Positions 1 through 8,888 of a stretch of 64,000 nt of DNA are shown piece after piece (within the stretch, counting starts at the first letter, position 1; each line of letters starts with the position of its first letter). Origin of the DNA: Streptomyces zinciresistens K42. GTDB taxonomy: Bacteria > Actinomycetota > Actinomycetes > Streptomycetales > Streptomycetaceae. Made by a program: the position numbers and the translations under genes. Below the pieces are notes generated by a model, which was given only the letters and a program-made list of their open reading frames with translations, did not search any database and was not told the DNA's origin. The DNA lies in the NCBI RefSeq assembly GCF_000225525.1, contig NZ_AGBF01000016.1, positions 1 through 64,000 of the forward strand, given 5' to 3'.

Positions 1-1434
1 GGTGCCCCCGGCAGACGCGGCCGGGAGGACGGCATGGCTCTCCGGCGACACGGCCGGGGCGCCGGAGGGGGTGTCCGGAAGGACGACGGCGGGGTCACCG
101 GCGATGACGGTCCCCGGCAGGGCGCCGGCCGCGGCCTCCCGCGAAGCGCCCGCGCAGGCGCCGGCAGCGGCCTCGGCCGCGCTCCCGGCGGACACCTCGG
201 CGGACACCTCGGAGGCGACCTCGGAGGCGACGGCGTCCGGCGGCAGCCCCCGCATCAGCACGCCGTACCCGATCGCCGCGGCCGTCCCGACCACCGCGCA
301 CAGCGCCCACAGCCACGCCGCGCCGTACCGGTCGATGACGACTCCCGACATCAGCGGCGCCACCAGGGCCGCCACCGACCACGACAGCGTGTACACGCCC
401 TGGTAGCGGCCGCGCCCGTGGGCGGGGGACAGGCGTACGACCAGCCCGGTCTGGGTGGGCGCGTTCAGCATCTCGCCGAGCGTCCACACGCACACCGTCA
501 GCGCGAAGACGCCGACCGACCCGGCGAACGCGGTGAGCCCGAAGCCGTAGCCGGCGAGCAGCGCGGACACGACGAGGACGCGGCCGGTGTCCCGGCGTTC
601 GATGAACCGGGTGACCGGGATCTGCAGCGCGACGATCAGGAAGCCGTTGACGGCGATCGCGAGACCGTAGTCGGAGGCAGAGAACCCGGCCGCGCCCATC
701 GCCACGGGCAGTCCGACCGCGCCCTGCTGGAAGACCAGGGCGACCAGGAAGGACAGCCCGACCACGGTCATGAAGCGCCGGTCGCGCAGTACGGTGCCGA
801 TCCCGGTCTCGTCCGCGGCCCGTTCCTTCTCGGTGCGCTCGGGCCGCGACTCGGGCAGCTTCACGAACACCACGACCGCGCACACCGCCGTCATCCCGGC
901 CTCCACCAGGAACCCGGCGCGATAGCTGACCTCGGCGATGAAACCGGCCGCCATGGAGGAGACGGCGAAACCGAGGTTGATCGCCCAGTAGTTCAGGGAG
1001 AAGGCGCGCACCCGGTCCTCGGGCGGCACGATGTCGGCCATCATCGCCTGCACGGCCGGCCGGGAGGCGTTCGAGGCCGCGCCGACGGCGAAGGCGACGC
1101 CCGCGATGGCGGCGGGATGCTGCACGAACCCGAGCACCGCCACCGACACGGCGGTCGACGCCTGGGCCACGAGCAGGGTCGGACGCCGGCCGAGCCGGTC
1201 GGTCATGACCCCGGCCCCGATCGACGACACGACCCCGCCCAGTCCGTGGAGCGCGACGACCAGACCCACGTAGGAGGCGGAGTAGCCGCGGTCCAGGGTC
1301 AGATACAGGGCCATGAAGGTGGCCACGAACGCGCCGAGCCGGTTGACCAGCGTGCTCGTCCACAGCCACCAGAACTCGCGGGGCAGCCCGGAGACGGTTT
1401 CCCGGGTGGCGCGGCGCACGGCGGCGAGTGACAT
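1..1434 (-). CDS. MFS transporter, 3' end outside window
   Basis: Major facilitator superfamily membrane transporter. The ATG at 1434 begins [21 protein letters not shown]. Several hydrophobic membrane segments follow, with the cytoplasmic loop motif [10 protein letters not shown] after the second segment, as in drug/metabolite exporters. The frame stays open to the window edge. The last part visible is an Ala/Ser/Glu-rich tail (repeated SEV/SAEV) after the final membrane segment, so only the very C-terminus is missing. It is divergent from gpmA. Substrate cannot be inferred. Confidence 0.85.
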   Translation of the reverse strand, partial: MSLAAVRRATRETVSGLPREFWWLWTSTLVNRLGAFVATFMALYLTLDRGYSASYVGLVVALHGLGGVVSSIGAGVMTDRLGRRPTLLVAQASTAVSVAVLGFVQHPAAIAGVAFAVGAASNASRPAVQAMMADIVPPEDRVRAFSLNYWAINLGFAVSSMAAGFIAEVSYRAGFLVEAGMTAVCAVVVFVKLPESRPERTEKERAADETGIGTVLRDRRFMTVVGLSFLVALVFQQGAVGLPVAMGAAGFSASDYGLAIAVNGFLIVALQIPVTRFIERRDTGRVLVVSALLAGYGFGLTAFAGSVGVFALTVCVWTLGEMLNAPTQTGLVVRLSPAHGRGRYQGVYTLSWSVAALVAPLMSGVVIDRYGAAWLWALCAVVGTAAAIGYGVLMRGLPPDAVASEVASEVSAEVSAGSAAEAAAGACAGASREAAAGALPGTVIAGDPAVVLPDTPSGAPAVSPESHAVLPAASAGGT

Positions 1435-1606
1435 GGGGTCCCCCCGGAGACAGCCGGACACCGGCAGCGGATGTAAGCAGCCACGAAGGCATCAGCAACT
1501 TACGAACACGGTCCGCGGGAAGGCCACTCATTTAACAGATCACGTCAACTGTCCGGCTGATGGGCGGACCGTCTGGGGCCCGAAAGCGTGGATTACGCTC
1601 TGGGGC
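1435..1606. promoter_or_regulatory. Divergent promoter region, MFS / gpmA
   Basis: A 172-base gap separates the divergent MFS and gpmA starts and must contain both promoters. I could not assign convincing -10/-35 boxes. Confidence 0.4.
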
Positions 1607-2368
1607 ATGGCCGACGCACCGTACAAGCTGATCCTCCTCCGCCACGGCGAGAGCGAGTGGAACGCGAAGAACCTGTTCACCGGCTGGGTGGACGTCAACC
1701 TCAACGAGAAGGGCGAGAAGGAGGCGGTCCGCGGCGGCGAGCTGCTGAAGGACGCCGGCCTTCTCCCCGACGTGGTCCACACGTCCCTCCAGAAGCGCGC
1801 GATCCGCACGGCCCAGCTGGCGCTGGAGTCGGCCGACCGCCACTGGATCCCGGTCCACCGGTCGTGGCGCCTGAACGAGCGCCACTACGGCGCCCTCCAG
1901 GGCAAGGACAAGGCCCAGACGCTCGCCGAGTTCGGCGAGGAGCAGTTCATGCTGTGGCGCCGTTCCTACGACACCCCGCCGCCGCCGCTGGACCGCGACG
2001 CGGAGTACTCCCAGTTCGACGACGCGCGCTACGCCACGCTCCCCCCGGAGCTGCGCCCGCGGACGGAGTGCCTGAAGGACGTCGTCGTCCGGATGCTCCC
2101 GTACTGGTTCGACGCGATCGTCCCCGACCTGCTGACCGGCCGCACGGTCCTGGTCGCCGCCCACGGCAACAGCCTGCGCGCCCTGGTCAAGCACCTGGAC
2201 GGCATCTCGGACGCCGACATCGCCGGCCTGAACATCCCCACGGGCATCCCCCTCCACTACGACCTGGACGCCGACTTCACCCCCCTCACCCCCGGCGGCA
2301 CCTACCTCGACCCGACGGCGGCAGCGGCGGCGATCGAGGCGGTCAGGAACCAGGGCAAGAAGAAGTAG
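1607..2368 (+). CDS. gpmA: 2,3-bisphosphoglycerate-dependent phosphoglycerate mutase
   Basis: Interconverts 3- and 2-phosphoglycerate in glycolysis/gluconeogenesis through a phosphohistidine. The 253-residue product starts [19 protein letters not shown]; the LRHGE motif carries the catalytic His, and [15 protein letters not shown] holds the second active-site His. Length is typical of dPGM. The last codons (NQGKKK-stop) lie inside the 18-bp att core at 2350-2367, so integration of the downstream element swapped only the final codons and the terminator and kept the protein intact. Confidence 0.97.
   Translation: MADAPYKLILLRHGESEWNAKNLFTGWVDVNLNEKGEKEAVRGGELLKDAGLLPDVVHTSLQKRAIRTAQLALESADRHWIPVHRSWRLNERHYGALQGKDKAQTLAEFGEEQFMLWRRSYDTPPPPLDRDAEYSQFDDARYATLPPELRPRTECLKDVVVRMLPYWFDAIVPDLLTGRTVLVAAHGNSLRALVKHLDGISDADIAGLNIPTGIPLHYDLDADFTPLTPGGTYLDPTAAAAAIEAVRNQGKKK
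2350..2367 (+). repeat. attL core of element 1 (gpmA 3' end)
   Basis: CCAGGGCAAGAAGAAGTA overlaps the end of gpmA. It is identical to 10510-10527 and matches 13325-13341 except for one missing G. Direct repeats at a gene 3' end beside a tyrosine integrase gene are the classic signature of site-specific integration. Confidence 0.88.
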
Positions 2369-2380
2369 GGTTTGTGATCA

Positions 2381-2420
2381 TGCCCCTGAGCTGCGCACAC
2401 GGCGCGGCTCAGGGGCATTT
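2381..2420 (+). terminator. Element-borne terminator replacing the gpmA terminator
   Basis: TGCCCCTGAGC (2381-2391) pairs with GCTCAGGGGCA (2407-2417), followed by TTT. A closely related hairpin follows the third att copy at 13354, which is presumably the original gpmA terminator. Confidence 0.8.
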
Positions 2421-2428
2421 TCATGCTC

Positions 2429-2448
2429 TGGAACCTCCCTGGAACCTC
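2429..2448 (+). repeat. Left candidate arm sites of element 1
   Basis: TGGAACCTC at 2429-2437 and again at 2440-2448, period 11. The same word is at 10394-10402 near the right end, with a degenerate copy 11 bp before it (10383). Spacing of one helical turn and location inside both att cores suggest arm-type integrase sites. Confidence 0.6.
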
Positions 2449-3682
2449 AGCCCGTGGGATCTTGCGGCCGGAGAACCTGCCCAATAGCCTTCCGGGCCCG
2501 CTCCCGGCTGCTCGGCATGAGGTGCGCGTACACCTTGAGAGTCAGGCCAGGGTCGGAGTGTCCGAGGTACTCAGCGAGGGCCTTGATGCTCTCCCCGGCG
2601 TCCAGGAGCACGGACGCGTAGAAGTGCCTGAGCGCGTGCATGCCATGCTCGCGAGCGGCGGCGTGCTCCCGGCTCTTGGCCTTCGGGATGACGCCCGCCT
2701 TCGCGAGAGCGGGCTTCCAGTGGTCCTCGTTCAGGGACGTGCGCCAGACGTGCCCGCCGTTGGGGCCCGTGAAGATGAGCCGCTTCGTCACGGGCTGGCC
2801 GTTGGCCCGCATCCACGGCAGGGTGATCTCTACCGGCGGGAACCGCTTGATGTGCTCCCTGAGCGCTTCGGCCACGGGATCGGGCAGCGGTACGTCACGG
2901 AGCTTGCCGCCCTTGGGCGGGGCGAACACGGCCTTGCTCAGGCTCAGCTTGAGTTGCTGCACCACGTGCAGGGTGCCGCTGTCGAAGTCGATGGAGTCGA
3001 CCGCAAGTCCGAGAATCTCGCCTTGCCGTAGACCGCAACCGGCGCCCAGGTCGACCATGGTCCGGAACCGTTCGACCATCGCGCCGCGCACGCCGAACAC
3101 GCGCTCCGGCTCCCACGGAACGACCCGACGCGCGCCAACGGCCGGCGGGGACACCGTGCGCGAGTTACAAGGGTTCTGGCGCAAGCATCCGTCCTCGACA
3201 GCTGCGGAGAGCACGGCACGGACGTTGGAGAAGATCACACGGGCGTACGCGCCGGACATGCCGGTCGCTTCGAGCTGCGTCACGAACTCGCGGATGTGAC
3301 TCGGCTGGAACGACCCGAGCCGACGCGACCCGATGCGAGGGAAGGCGTGGAGCTTGAGCTGAGACTCCATCGACGCCCGGGTGTTCGGGTCGCCGCTCTG
3401 GTTCGCGAGCCACTTCTCTGCGAACTCCTGAAACGTCGTGCGGGACGCGTCCGGGTCGATGAAGTCGCCGCGAGCCAAGTCCGCCTGCATGGTGCTCAGC
3501 CACTGTTCGGCGAGACGCTTCTGTCCGTCGGGGAAGGACTTGTTCTTCCGCTGGCCGTCGGGCGTGTGGTAGCGCGCCTGGTAGCGCATGCCCACGCCGT
3601 GACGGTCGGTCTTGACGCGGACGCTCTTGCCGTCGGCGTCGGTGGTGGTCTTGATCCATCGGTCGAAGATGTGGCCAGCCAT
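2447..3682 (-). CDS. int: Tyrosine site-specific integrase
   Basis: 411-residue phage-type tyrosine recombinase that should integrate/excise element 1 at the 3' end of gpmA. Catalytic residues are visible: R219 (GLRQGE), H349-x-x-R352 (HALRHF), H375 (YLGHSD) and Tyr385 (KVYAHL). An N-terminal arm-binding AP2-like segment (about 1-60) and a SAM-like core-binding domain (about 80-170) precede the catalytic domain. Start chosen at the ATG at 3682 because GAGGGA lies upstream at normal distance; a longer reading to 3793 lacks such a site. The stop codon is about 80 bp from the att core, the usual int-att arrangement. Confidence 0.95.
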   Translation of the reverse strand: MAGHIFDRWIKTTTDADGKSVRVKTDRHGVGMRYQARYHTPDGQRKNKSFPDGQKRLAEQWLSTMQADLARGDFIDPDASRTTFQEFAEKWLANQSGDPNTRASMESQLKLHAFPRIGSRRLGSFQPSHIREFVTQLEATGMSGAYARVIFSNVRAVLSAAVEDGCLRQNPCNSRTVSPPAVGARRVVPWEPERVFGVRGAMVERFRTMVDLGAGCGLRQGEILGLAVDSIDFDSGTLHVVQQLKLSLSKAVFAPPKGGKLRDVPLPDPVAEALREHIKRFPPVEITLPWMRANGQPVTKRLIFTGPNGGHVWRTSLNEDHWKPALAKAGVIPKAKSREHAAAREHGMHALRHFYASVLLDAGESIKALAEYLGHSDPGLTLKVYAHLMPSSRERARKAIGQVLRPQDPTG

Positions 3683-3807
3683 GGGGGCTGTGTCCCTCCT
3701 CGGTAGCAGGGCGGGGCGGGGTCCGGTGGGGGCCGTCCGGCCGGTTTTGGGGTGTGGGGTGCCGGGCCCGCTACTCGCTACGGGCCTGATCACTGGGGGT
3801 TTGGGGT

Positions 3808-3853
3808 GCTAGCGGGGTTGCTACCGGTAGCGGGTCGGGCTGCTACCGGTAGC
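3808..3853. repeat. Palindrome module 1 (22-bp spaced pair)
   Basis: GCTAGC at 3808, then perfect 12-bp palindromes GCTACCGGTAGC at 3820-3831 and 3842-3853, start to start 22 bp. The same architecture recurs at 4333 and 10317 with different palindrome cores. Lies about 125 bp upstream of int. Confidence 0.75.
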
Positions 3854-4332
3854 AGCGTTCGGGCGGGGTTCAGGGAGGCTGTGACACGGGGTCTCGGGTG
3901 GCTTCCTGAGGGGGTTTTCGGGGGTGGTGAGGTGGTGCCTCCCTGCCTCCCTGAGGGGGTGTCCGTGCTGGTCAGGCAGAGGGAGGCGGGTAAGGGAGGC
4001 GGTCAGGGAGTTCTCCCTGCCTCCCTGTGTCGGCGGGCGGTTCCTCCCTGCCGTTCACGGTGTCCGCCGGGCCCGGCGGGGAGGCTGAGGCAGGGGTCCC
4101 GGGGTGGCTTCCAGGAGCTGTTTTCGGGGCTTGCGAGTGGTGTCTCCCCGCCTCCCCAAAGTGCTGTTTGCGCTGATCAGCGCGGGGGAGACGGGGCGGG
4201 GAGCCGGTGGGGGAGTTCTCCCCGCCTCCCCCGTCCGGCGGGCGGTGCCTCCCCGCCGGGCGGGGCCGGTTTCGGGGTCGTCGGCGGGCGGGTCGCTTGC
4301 TGCTTCGCTGCTGATCAGTGCGGGTTGTGGTC

Positions 4333-4378
4333 GCTAGCGGGGTTGCTTGCGCAAGCGGCGGGGGTCGCTTGCGCAAGC
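4333..4378. repeat. Palindrome module 2 (22-bp spaced pair)
   Basis: GCTAGC at 4333, then GCTTGCGCAAGC at 4345-4356 and 4367-4378, again 22 bp apart and 12 bp after the GCTAGC. Abuts the 3' end of the xis-like gene. Confidence 0.75.
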
Positions 4379-4383
4379 AGGGC

Positions 4384-4623
4384 TCACGCGGCGTCTTCGA
4401 GGGCGGTCCGCTCCGCTTCCCATGCCTGTACGGCGGCGGGGTTGAAGCGGAGGTAGCGGCCGACGCGGAAGCCGGTCGGGCCGATGCGCTTGCGGCGCCA
4501 CTGGTAGACGGTTTCGACGCTCGGGAGGCTGAACATGGTGACCAGGTCTTCGGGGGTGAGATAGCGGTCGGGGAGGCCGCCGCGCAGGGTGGCGCGGGGG
4601 TCGGTCGGCTCAGGGCTGGCCAT
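4384..4623 (-). CDS. xis: Excisionase-like helix-turn-helix protein
   Basis: 79-residue protein starting MASPEPTDPRATLRGG at the ATG at 4623; GAGGAG lies about 11 bases upstream. The core YLTPEDLVTMFSLPSVETVY followed by QWRRKRIGPTGFRVGRYLRF is the AlpA/MerR-type winged-helix found in excisionases and recombination directionality factors. It lies between the ATPase and int genes on the same strand, the usual place for xis. Family assignment is firm; excisionase role is inferred from context, and a regulator is possible. Confidence 0.8.
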   Translation of the reverse strand: MASPEPTDPRATLRGGLPDRYLTPEDLVTMFSLPSVETVYQWRRKRIGPTGFRVGRYLRFNPAAVQAWEAERTALEDAA

Positions 4624-4702
4624 GGCGATGGTGACTCCTCGTGTCCGGGGTGCGATGCGTGGGAGTGGTGCCGGTCGCTGTCCTAGAGAGTTGGTGTGTC
4701 GC

Positions 4703-4813
4703 AGCGTCCGCAGCGACCCAGCGTCCACACGGCCGCATCGCGGCAGTTCAGAGGGGGTGGGGGTGCGGACGCTAGTGCGGACGCTGCGGACGCTGGACGG
4801 CTGTAGCGTCCGC
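4703..4813. repeat. GCGGACGCT repeat cluster, left
   Basis: Five copies of the 9-mer GCGGACGCT or its complement at 4703, 4765, 4777, 4786 and 4805, upstream of the xis-like gene. The AGCGTCCACACG...CAGNTCAGAG context recurs in the right cluster near 9777-9806. Likely operator or replication/recombination iterons of element 1; function unknown. Confidence 0.65.
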
Positions 4814-4872
4814 AGGTTCGACGTGTCCGGGCCTCTGTTGTGAGGCCCGGCCCGGCGGTGTCTCCGGCTCCG

Positions 4873-6501
4873 TCAGTACTGGTCAGGCGGGGTTTCAAGG
4901 TGCCCCGGCGGGGCCACCTCCGGCCACGGAGGGCGCTGTTCGGGTGCGGACGCTGTGTCGTCCTCGGGTGCCGCACGGGCCAGGGTGAGGAGCTTGTTCC
5001 GGTGCCGGTCGCGGCTACGTTGCGTGTCGTCCACGGTGATGCCGGTGGACCGGAGCAGCGGGGCGAGCCGTTTGACCCTGCCGCTCGCGCGGGTGGCGTC
5101 CTTGGGCCAGTTCGGCGGCCGGATGCCGCCGGGCAGGGGCAGGGCTTCCAGCAGCTGTGCGGCGGTGCCCTGCCAGATTCCCGCCTCGTCGACCAGGCGG
5201 CCGATGGCGACGGCGAACGGGTCGCCCTCCAACGCGTCGGTGGCCACGTTCTCCGAGGTCGCCAGGTAGTCGCCCAGGGTGTTCCAGCCCTGTGTCTGGT
5301 CAACCGCAGCGAGCACGCGGGCGAAGTCGGCCATGCGGGGCATGGACTCCAGCCGCACGGACGGCAGTACCGCGAGCACGCACGCCAGCACGTCGAACAG
5401 GGCCCCGAGGGCGGCTGGGCGGACGGCCGCGAACGTGGCGTCCAGCTCTTCCTCCGAGCGGCGCCGTTCGGCGTCGATGAGCTGCAAGTCGAGCATGAGG
5501 AGCCGTTCGGCGAGGTCCCCCGCGAGCGCCCCGGCGTCAATGGTGGTCATGGCGAGCACTCGCCGGAAGGTGAGGACCACCACGTCGTCATCGGTGTACA
5601 GGGCGCGGCTGACGACTCCGTCACCGGTGACCGCCTTGCACAGGGTGTCCGACAGCCACGGCTGGATGGTGCTGACGTTGTCCAGGCACAGCGCCCATGA
5701 GGAGAACGCCTGTGTGTTCCATTCCTGGGGGTCGCGGGGCTGGCTGCGCTTGGCGGCCGGGGACGGGTCGATGAGGTTGATGAACATCTGCGCCGCTTTG
5801 GACTTACCCGTGCCCTGCTCGCCCTTGCAGGTGAGGATCGGGTGCGGGATATCGGGAATCCAGGCAGCGACCAGCCACGCAACGAGCTGACGGAACGCCG
5901 ACACATCCATGTTCAGCAGGGAGTGGAGCTTGGCCAGCCCGTCTCCGTCCAGCACCGGGGAGGGCATGGGTGCCATGGCTCCGGAGCGGCGGAAGAGCAC
6001 CGGGGAGCGGTCAACGACGTTCCAGCCGGTGGGGGTGACTTCGACCGCGCGGCCGTCGGCGGTGCCGAGGTCGACCACGATGGCGCCGGCGGGGGCGCGC
6101 CCCACCCGCAGGTGCACGGCCACGGGGTCGGTGTCTTCGGCAATGCCTTCCATGACGGTCATGGCGTCGGCGAGCGCGGACTGTGAGGCGACCTCTCCGG
6201 GGTAGGTGTCCGCGAACCGGCGGGCGAGACGCTGGCGCAGTCCGGCCCGGCCGCGTAGGGGGAGTGCGAGGTTCGGGCCGTCGATGGCGACCGCGTAGGG
6301 GCGGCCGTCGGCGGACATGACGAACGTGTATTCCTCGCGTGCCATGGCCACGATCCGCGCGGCGATGGGCGGCGGCTTGCTGCTCTCGTCCGTGGTGTGG
6401 GCCGGTCGGCGGGCGGCCGGTTTGGCCGGGTCGACCACTGCCCGACTCTTGCCGGGGTGGGGGTGGCCGTTGACGGGTCGTTCGGATCGGGTGCTCGTCA
6501 C
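4873..6501 (-). CDS. P-loop ATPase of mobile element (phage/plasmid replicative type)
   Basis: 542-residue protein with a Walker A motif GEQGTGKS at about 227-234 and a probable Walker B ALCLDNVS near 270. It resembles the ATP-binding helicase/primase-associated proteins common in Streptomyces integrated elements. The N-terminal 200 residues have no motif I recognise. The GTG at 6501 overlaps the HNH stop by 4 bases (GTGA), which fixes the start and implies translational coupling. A replication role is inferred; no prim-pol partner is present in the element. Confidence 0.75.
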   Translation of the reverse strand: MTSTRSERPVNGHPHPGKSRAVVDPAKPAARRPAHTTDESSKPPPIAARIVAMAREEYTFVMSADGRPYAVAIDGPNLALPLRGRAGLRQRLARRFADTYPGEVASQSALADAMTVMEGIAEDTDPVAVHLRVGRAPAGAIVVDLGTADGRAVEVTPTGWNVVDRSPVLFRRSGAMAPMPSPVLDGDGLAKLHSLLNMDVSAFRQLVAWLVAAWIPDIPHPILTCKGEQGTGKSKAAQMFINLIDPSPAAKRSQPRDPQEWNTQAFSSWALCLDNVSTIQPWLSDTLCKAVTGDGVVSRALYTDDDVVVLTFRRVLAMTTIDAGALAGDLAERLLMLDLQLIDAERRRSEEELDATFAAVRPAALGALFDVLACVLAVLPSVRLESMPRMADFARVLAAVDQTQGWNTLGDYLATSENVATDALEGDPFAVAIGRLVDEAGIWQGTAAQLLEALPLPGGIRPPNWPKDATRASGRVKRLAPLLRSTGITVDDTQRSRDRHRNKLLTLARAAPEDDTASAPEQRPPWPEVAPPGHLETPPDQY

Positions 6502-7046
6502 GCGAACACCGCCTCTCCGGTCGGGCCCGCGCACACCCGCACGGGGTGGGGCGCGCGCAGGCAGTCGGGGCGGATCGACGGCCGGCGGTCGATCGTGCGG
6601 CAGGTCGGTCGGGCCCCGCGCACGGCGTTGTGACGCGGGGTGTGACGCGGCTCGTCACGCAGGTCAGGGGTAGACCGAGGGCCGATCGAGTCGGGCGACC
6701 ACACCGCCTCGTAGGCCGACTTGTTGGCGTGGGCGAGTCGGGCCAACAGGCGCCAGTCGATCAGGCCGACGGTCGGCCGACTCGGGTCGACCGACCGCAG
6801 CAGCACGAGCGCGAGCGACAGCGGGAAGCGGTCGGCCTTGGCGTTGTTGCACGACTCGCACGCCAGAACGAGGGCGGTGACCGTCCAGGTGCGCCACAGC
6901 GAGTAGGGCGCGACGTGATCGAGGGTGGCCTCCCGCAGGTTGGCGAACGGGCGGCGGCAGTAGGCGCAGCGCTGCTCGTGGCGGCGCGCGAGCTGTTCCT
7001 TACGCACGCGGCGCCGCCCCGAGTTCAGCTTGTGCTTGTGGCTCAT
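6498..7046 (-). CDS. HNH endonuclease
   Basis: 182 residues. The HNH fold is readable: zinc pairs CAYC (27-30) and CESC (63-66), LDHV with the catalytic His44, and NNAK after the second Cys pair. The basic N-terminus (KHKLNSGRRRVRKEQLARRH) would contact DNA. It overlaps the sigma gene by ATGA and the ATPase gene by GTGA, so it is the middle cistron of a coupled operon. In phages and satellites such nucleases act in packaging or replication; which applies here is unknown. Confidence 0.87.
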   Translation of the reverse strand: MSHKHKLNSGRRRVRKEQLARRHEQRCAYCRRPFANLREATLDHVAPYSLWRTWTVTALVLACESCNNAKADRFPLSLALVLLRSVDPSRPTVGLIDWRLLARLAHANKSAYEAVWSPDSIGPRSTPDLRDEPRHTPRHNAVRGARPTCRTIDRRPSIRPDCLRAPHPVRVCAGPTGEAVFA

Positions 7047-7891
7047 GCCGCCTGTCCCAGGGCGCCCACGGAGTTGGGGATGGTCCACGTGATCGGAGTG
7101 CCGGTCAGCCGGGCCCGCAGTTCGGTCACGGCCGCACGGTGAAGCTTCCCGACCTGGATCACGGACAGGCCCATGACGCGTGCGATCGCCTCGCGCGGCA
7201 GGTCGTCGAAGATGGTGAGCGCGATCACCTGGCGCTGCCGCTCCGGCATGGTGGCCAGTACGCGGTTCAGGTCGACCGTGAGCCGCACCGACTCTTCCGG
7301 CCGTGAGCGGTCGTCGCGCGCCGCCACGTCGGTGGTGAGGTCGTCGTAGCCCTCCGGCGTCGTCTCGCGCCAGCTCCGGGAGCCCTGCCGGTACAGGCCC
7401 AGCGTCCAACGCGCCTGCTGCGCCACGAACCCGTACAGCTTGTCTTCGGGCTTGGACGGGTCAATCTTGTGCAGCGTCTTGCCGAGTTCGATGAATGTGT
7501 CCTGCGCCAGGTCCTGCGCCAGCTCACGGTCATGCACCCGGTTCCACAGGAACTTGACGGTCCAGTCGTAGTAGCGGGCGTACAGCCGCCCCCACAGCTC
7601 CGAGTCGATCGGCGGGATGCTCCGGTCCGGCAGACCCAGCTCCGTGGCGGACTTGCCGAACACGGCGATCAGGACGTCCGCGTACCGGGCACGGGGGACG
7701 CTCTCCCCGCGCTCCCACTTGGCGATGTGCACGACCAGCGGCCGGTCAGCGCACGGCAGCTTGGCCTCCTGCGTCTTGGCCTCCACCCGCATCCGGTGGA
7801 TCAGCTCCGACACCTCCCACCCACGCTCCATGCGAGCGGTGTACAGGGCGGTGTGCTGCTGAGTGGACTGTTCCGCGATGGTTCCAGGCAT
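7043..7891 (-). CDS. XRE helix-turn-helix / ECF-like sigma factor fusion
   Basis: 282 residues. About 16-88 read as a Streptomyces-type XRE domain (YTARMERGW ... KWERGESVPRARYADVL..VFGKSATELGL). About 100-165 read as sigma region 2 (ARYYDWTVKFL...LAQDLAQDTFIELG). About 210-262 read as region 4 (LATMPERQRQVIAL...IARVMGLSVIQVGKLHRAAV). The ATG at 7891 is preferred because GAAGGGG lies about 10 bases upstream; a GTG at 7900 sits too close to it. First gene of the minus-strand operon, so it may drive the element's own promoters. The fusion of a repressor-type HTH to a sigma factor is unusual. Confidence 0.82.
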   Translation of the reverse strand: MPGTIAEQSTQQHTALYTARMERGWEVSELIHRMRVEAKTQEAKLPCADRPLVVHIAKWERGESVPRARYADVLIAVFGKSATELGLPDRSIPPIDSELWGRLYARYYDWTVKFLWNRVHDRELAQDLAQDTFIELGKTLHKIDPSKPEDKLYGFVAQQARWTLGLYRQGSRSWRETTPEGYDDLTTDVAARDDRSRPEESVRLTVDLNRVLATMPERQRQVIALTIFDDLPREAIARVMGLSVIQVGKLHRAAVTELRARLTGTPITWTIPNSVGALGQAA

Positions 7892-8052
7892 GATGGACAC
7901 ACCCCTTCGAGGGTCGGGGAGCGGCTGACTACTTGGCGGTGGGAGGCCGCTCCCTGTTCGACGCCCTGGCCTTTAACCAGGGCTTTTCGCGTTTCAGTGC
8001 GCGCCAGAAAGTGGTCTCCGATCGACCGATCCGACCGGCGGGCACATCCCTA

Positions 8053-8070
8053 AGGTTCCATAGGGAACCT
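8053..8070. promoter_or_regulatory. Operator palindrome upstream of the GntR gene
   Basis: AGGTTCC-ATAG-GGAACCT, framed by CCCTA and TAGGG words. It sits just before a -10-like TACAGT at 8085-8090 in the divergent sigma/gntR intergenic region, a position suited to autorepression by the GntR protein. Inferred from symmetry and location. Confidence 0.65.
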
Positions 8071-8126
8071 AGGGCGTCAAGGGGTACAGTAGGGATGTCG
8101 TCCACTGAGGTAAGGGAGCACGGGAG

Positions 8127-8888
8127 ATGTCGGATCAGGCCGACAATCGCGCGCCGTACGCGCAGATCGCCGCCCACTACACGGAGCTGATCACATCCGG
8201 CGAATTGGAGCCGGGGTCGCTTCTGCCGAGCATCAAGAACCTCGCGCAGGACTGGAAAGTCAGCACCGGGACCGCCGAAAAGGCATTGCGGAAGCTTCGT
8301 ACTGATGGGCTCGTCAGGGGGATTCACGGGATCGGGACAGAGGTGTTGGACCGTCCCTCTCCGATGTCTTCGGGATCACAACGGCAGGACCGAGGTCGCC
8401 GCAGCGGGTCGAGCTGGGGTTCCGGCGAACGGTCCGACTCCCACCAGGCCGCTGTGGTGTCGGCACCCGCAGACGTAGCGCGGGTACTGGACATCGAGCC
8501 CGGTTCGGACGTGATCAGGCGATGCCGTGTGTATCGCGACCGGCACGGAATCGTCGCGCACTCCACATCGTGGATCCCCGCCCGATACGGAAGGCTGATC
8601 CCGGAGTTGGTGAAGAGCGAGCGTCTGACCGGCGGCGGGACGTCGCTACAACTCATCACTCAGGCCACCGGCCGCCCGATCACTCACAGGATCGACACCG
8701 CGTCGGCGCGCCTGCTGACGCCTGAGGATGCGCGGCTCTTGGAACTGGACCCTGCGAAGCCGCCGGCCGAACCGGTGGTCGTGATGACGGCAAAGTTCGT
8801 CGACAGCGAGAGCAACATCGTGGAGTACGGCGTTGACCTCGGGGGCCCCGGCCGCACTTGGCGCACGGAATCGGAAGTCGCTCCGTGA
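8127..8888 (+). CDS. GntR-family (HutC-type) transcriptional regulator
   Basis: 253 residues. N-terminal winged helix: YAQIAAHYTELITSGELEPG, SLLPSIKNLAQDWKVSTGTA, EKALRKLRTDGLV. A linker about 75-110 is followed by a UTRA effector domain, where ITHRIDTASARLLTPEDARLL is typical. In actinomycete integrative elements related KorSA-type regulators repress excision and transfer genes; that role is inferred. It is divergent from the sigma operon and overlaps the kinase gene by GTGA. Confidence 0.9.
   Translation: MSDQADNRAPYAQIAAHYTELITSGELEPGSLLPSIKNLAQDWKVSTGTAEKALRKLRTDGLVRGIHGIGTEVLDRPSPMSSGSQRQDRGRRSGSSWGSGERSDSHQAAVVSAPADVARVLDIEPGSDVIRRCRVYRDRHGIVAHSTSWIPARYGRLIPELVKSERLTGGGTSLQLITQATGRPITHRIDTASARLLTPEDARLLELDPAKPPAEPVVVMTAKFVDSESNIVEYGVDLGGPGRTWRTESEVAP

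Larger units (their letters stand above)
3683..4383. other. Int-xis intergenic region, 0.7 kb
   Basis: No convincing gene. Holds two of the three palindrome modules described separately and a G/C-rich direct-repeat stretch with recurring CTCCCTGCCTCC and TCCCCGCCTCCC words. Confidence 0.5.
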
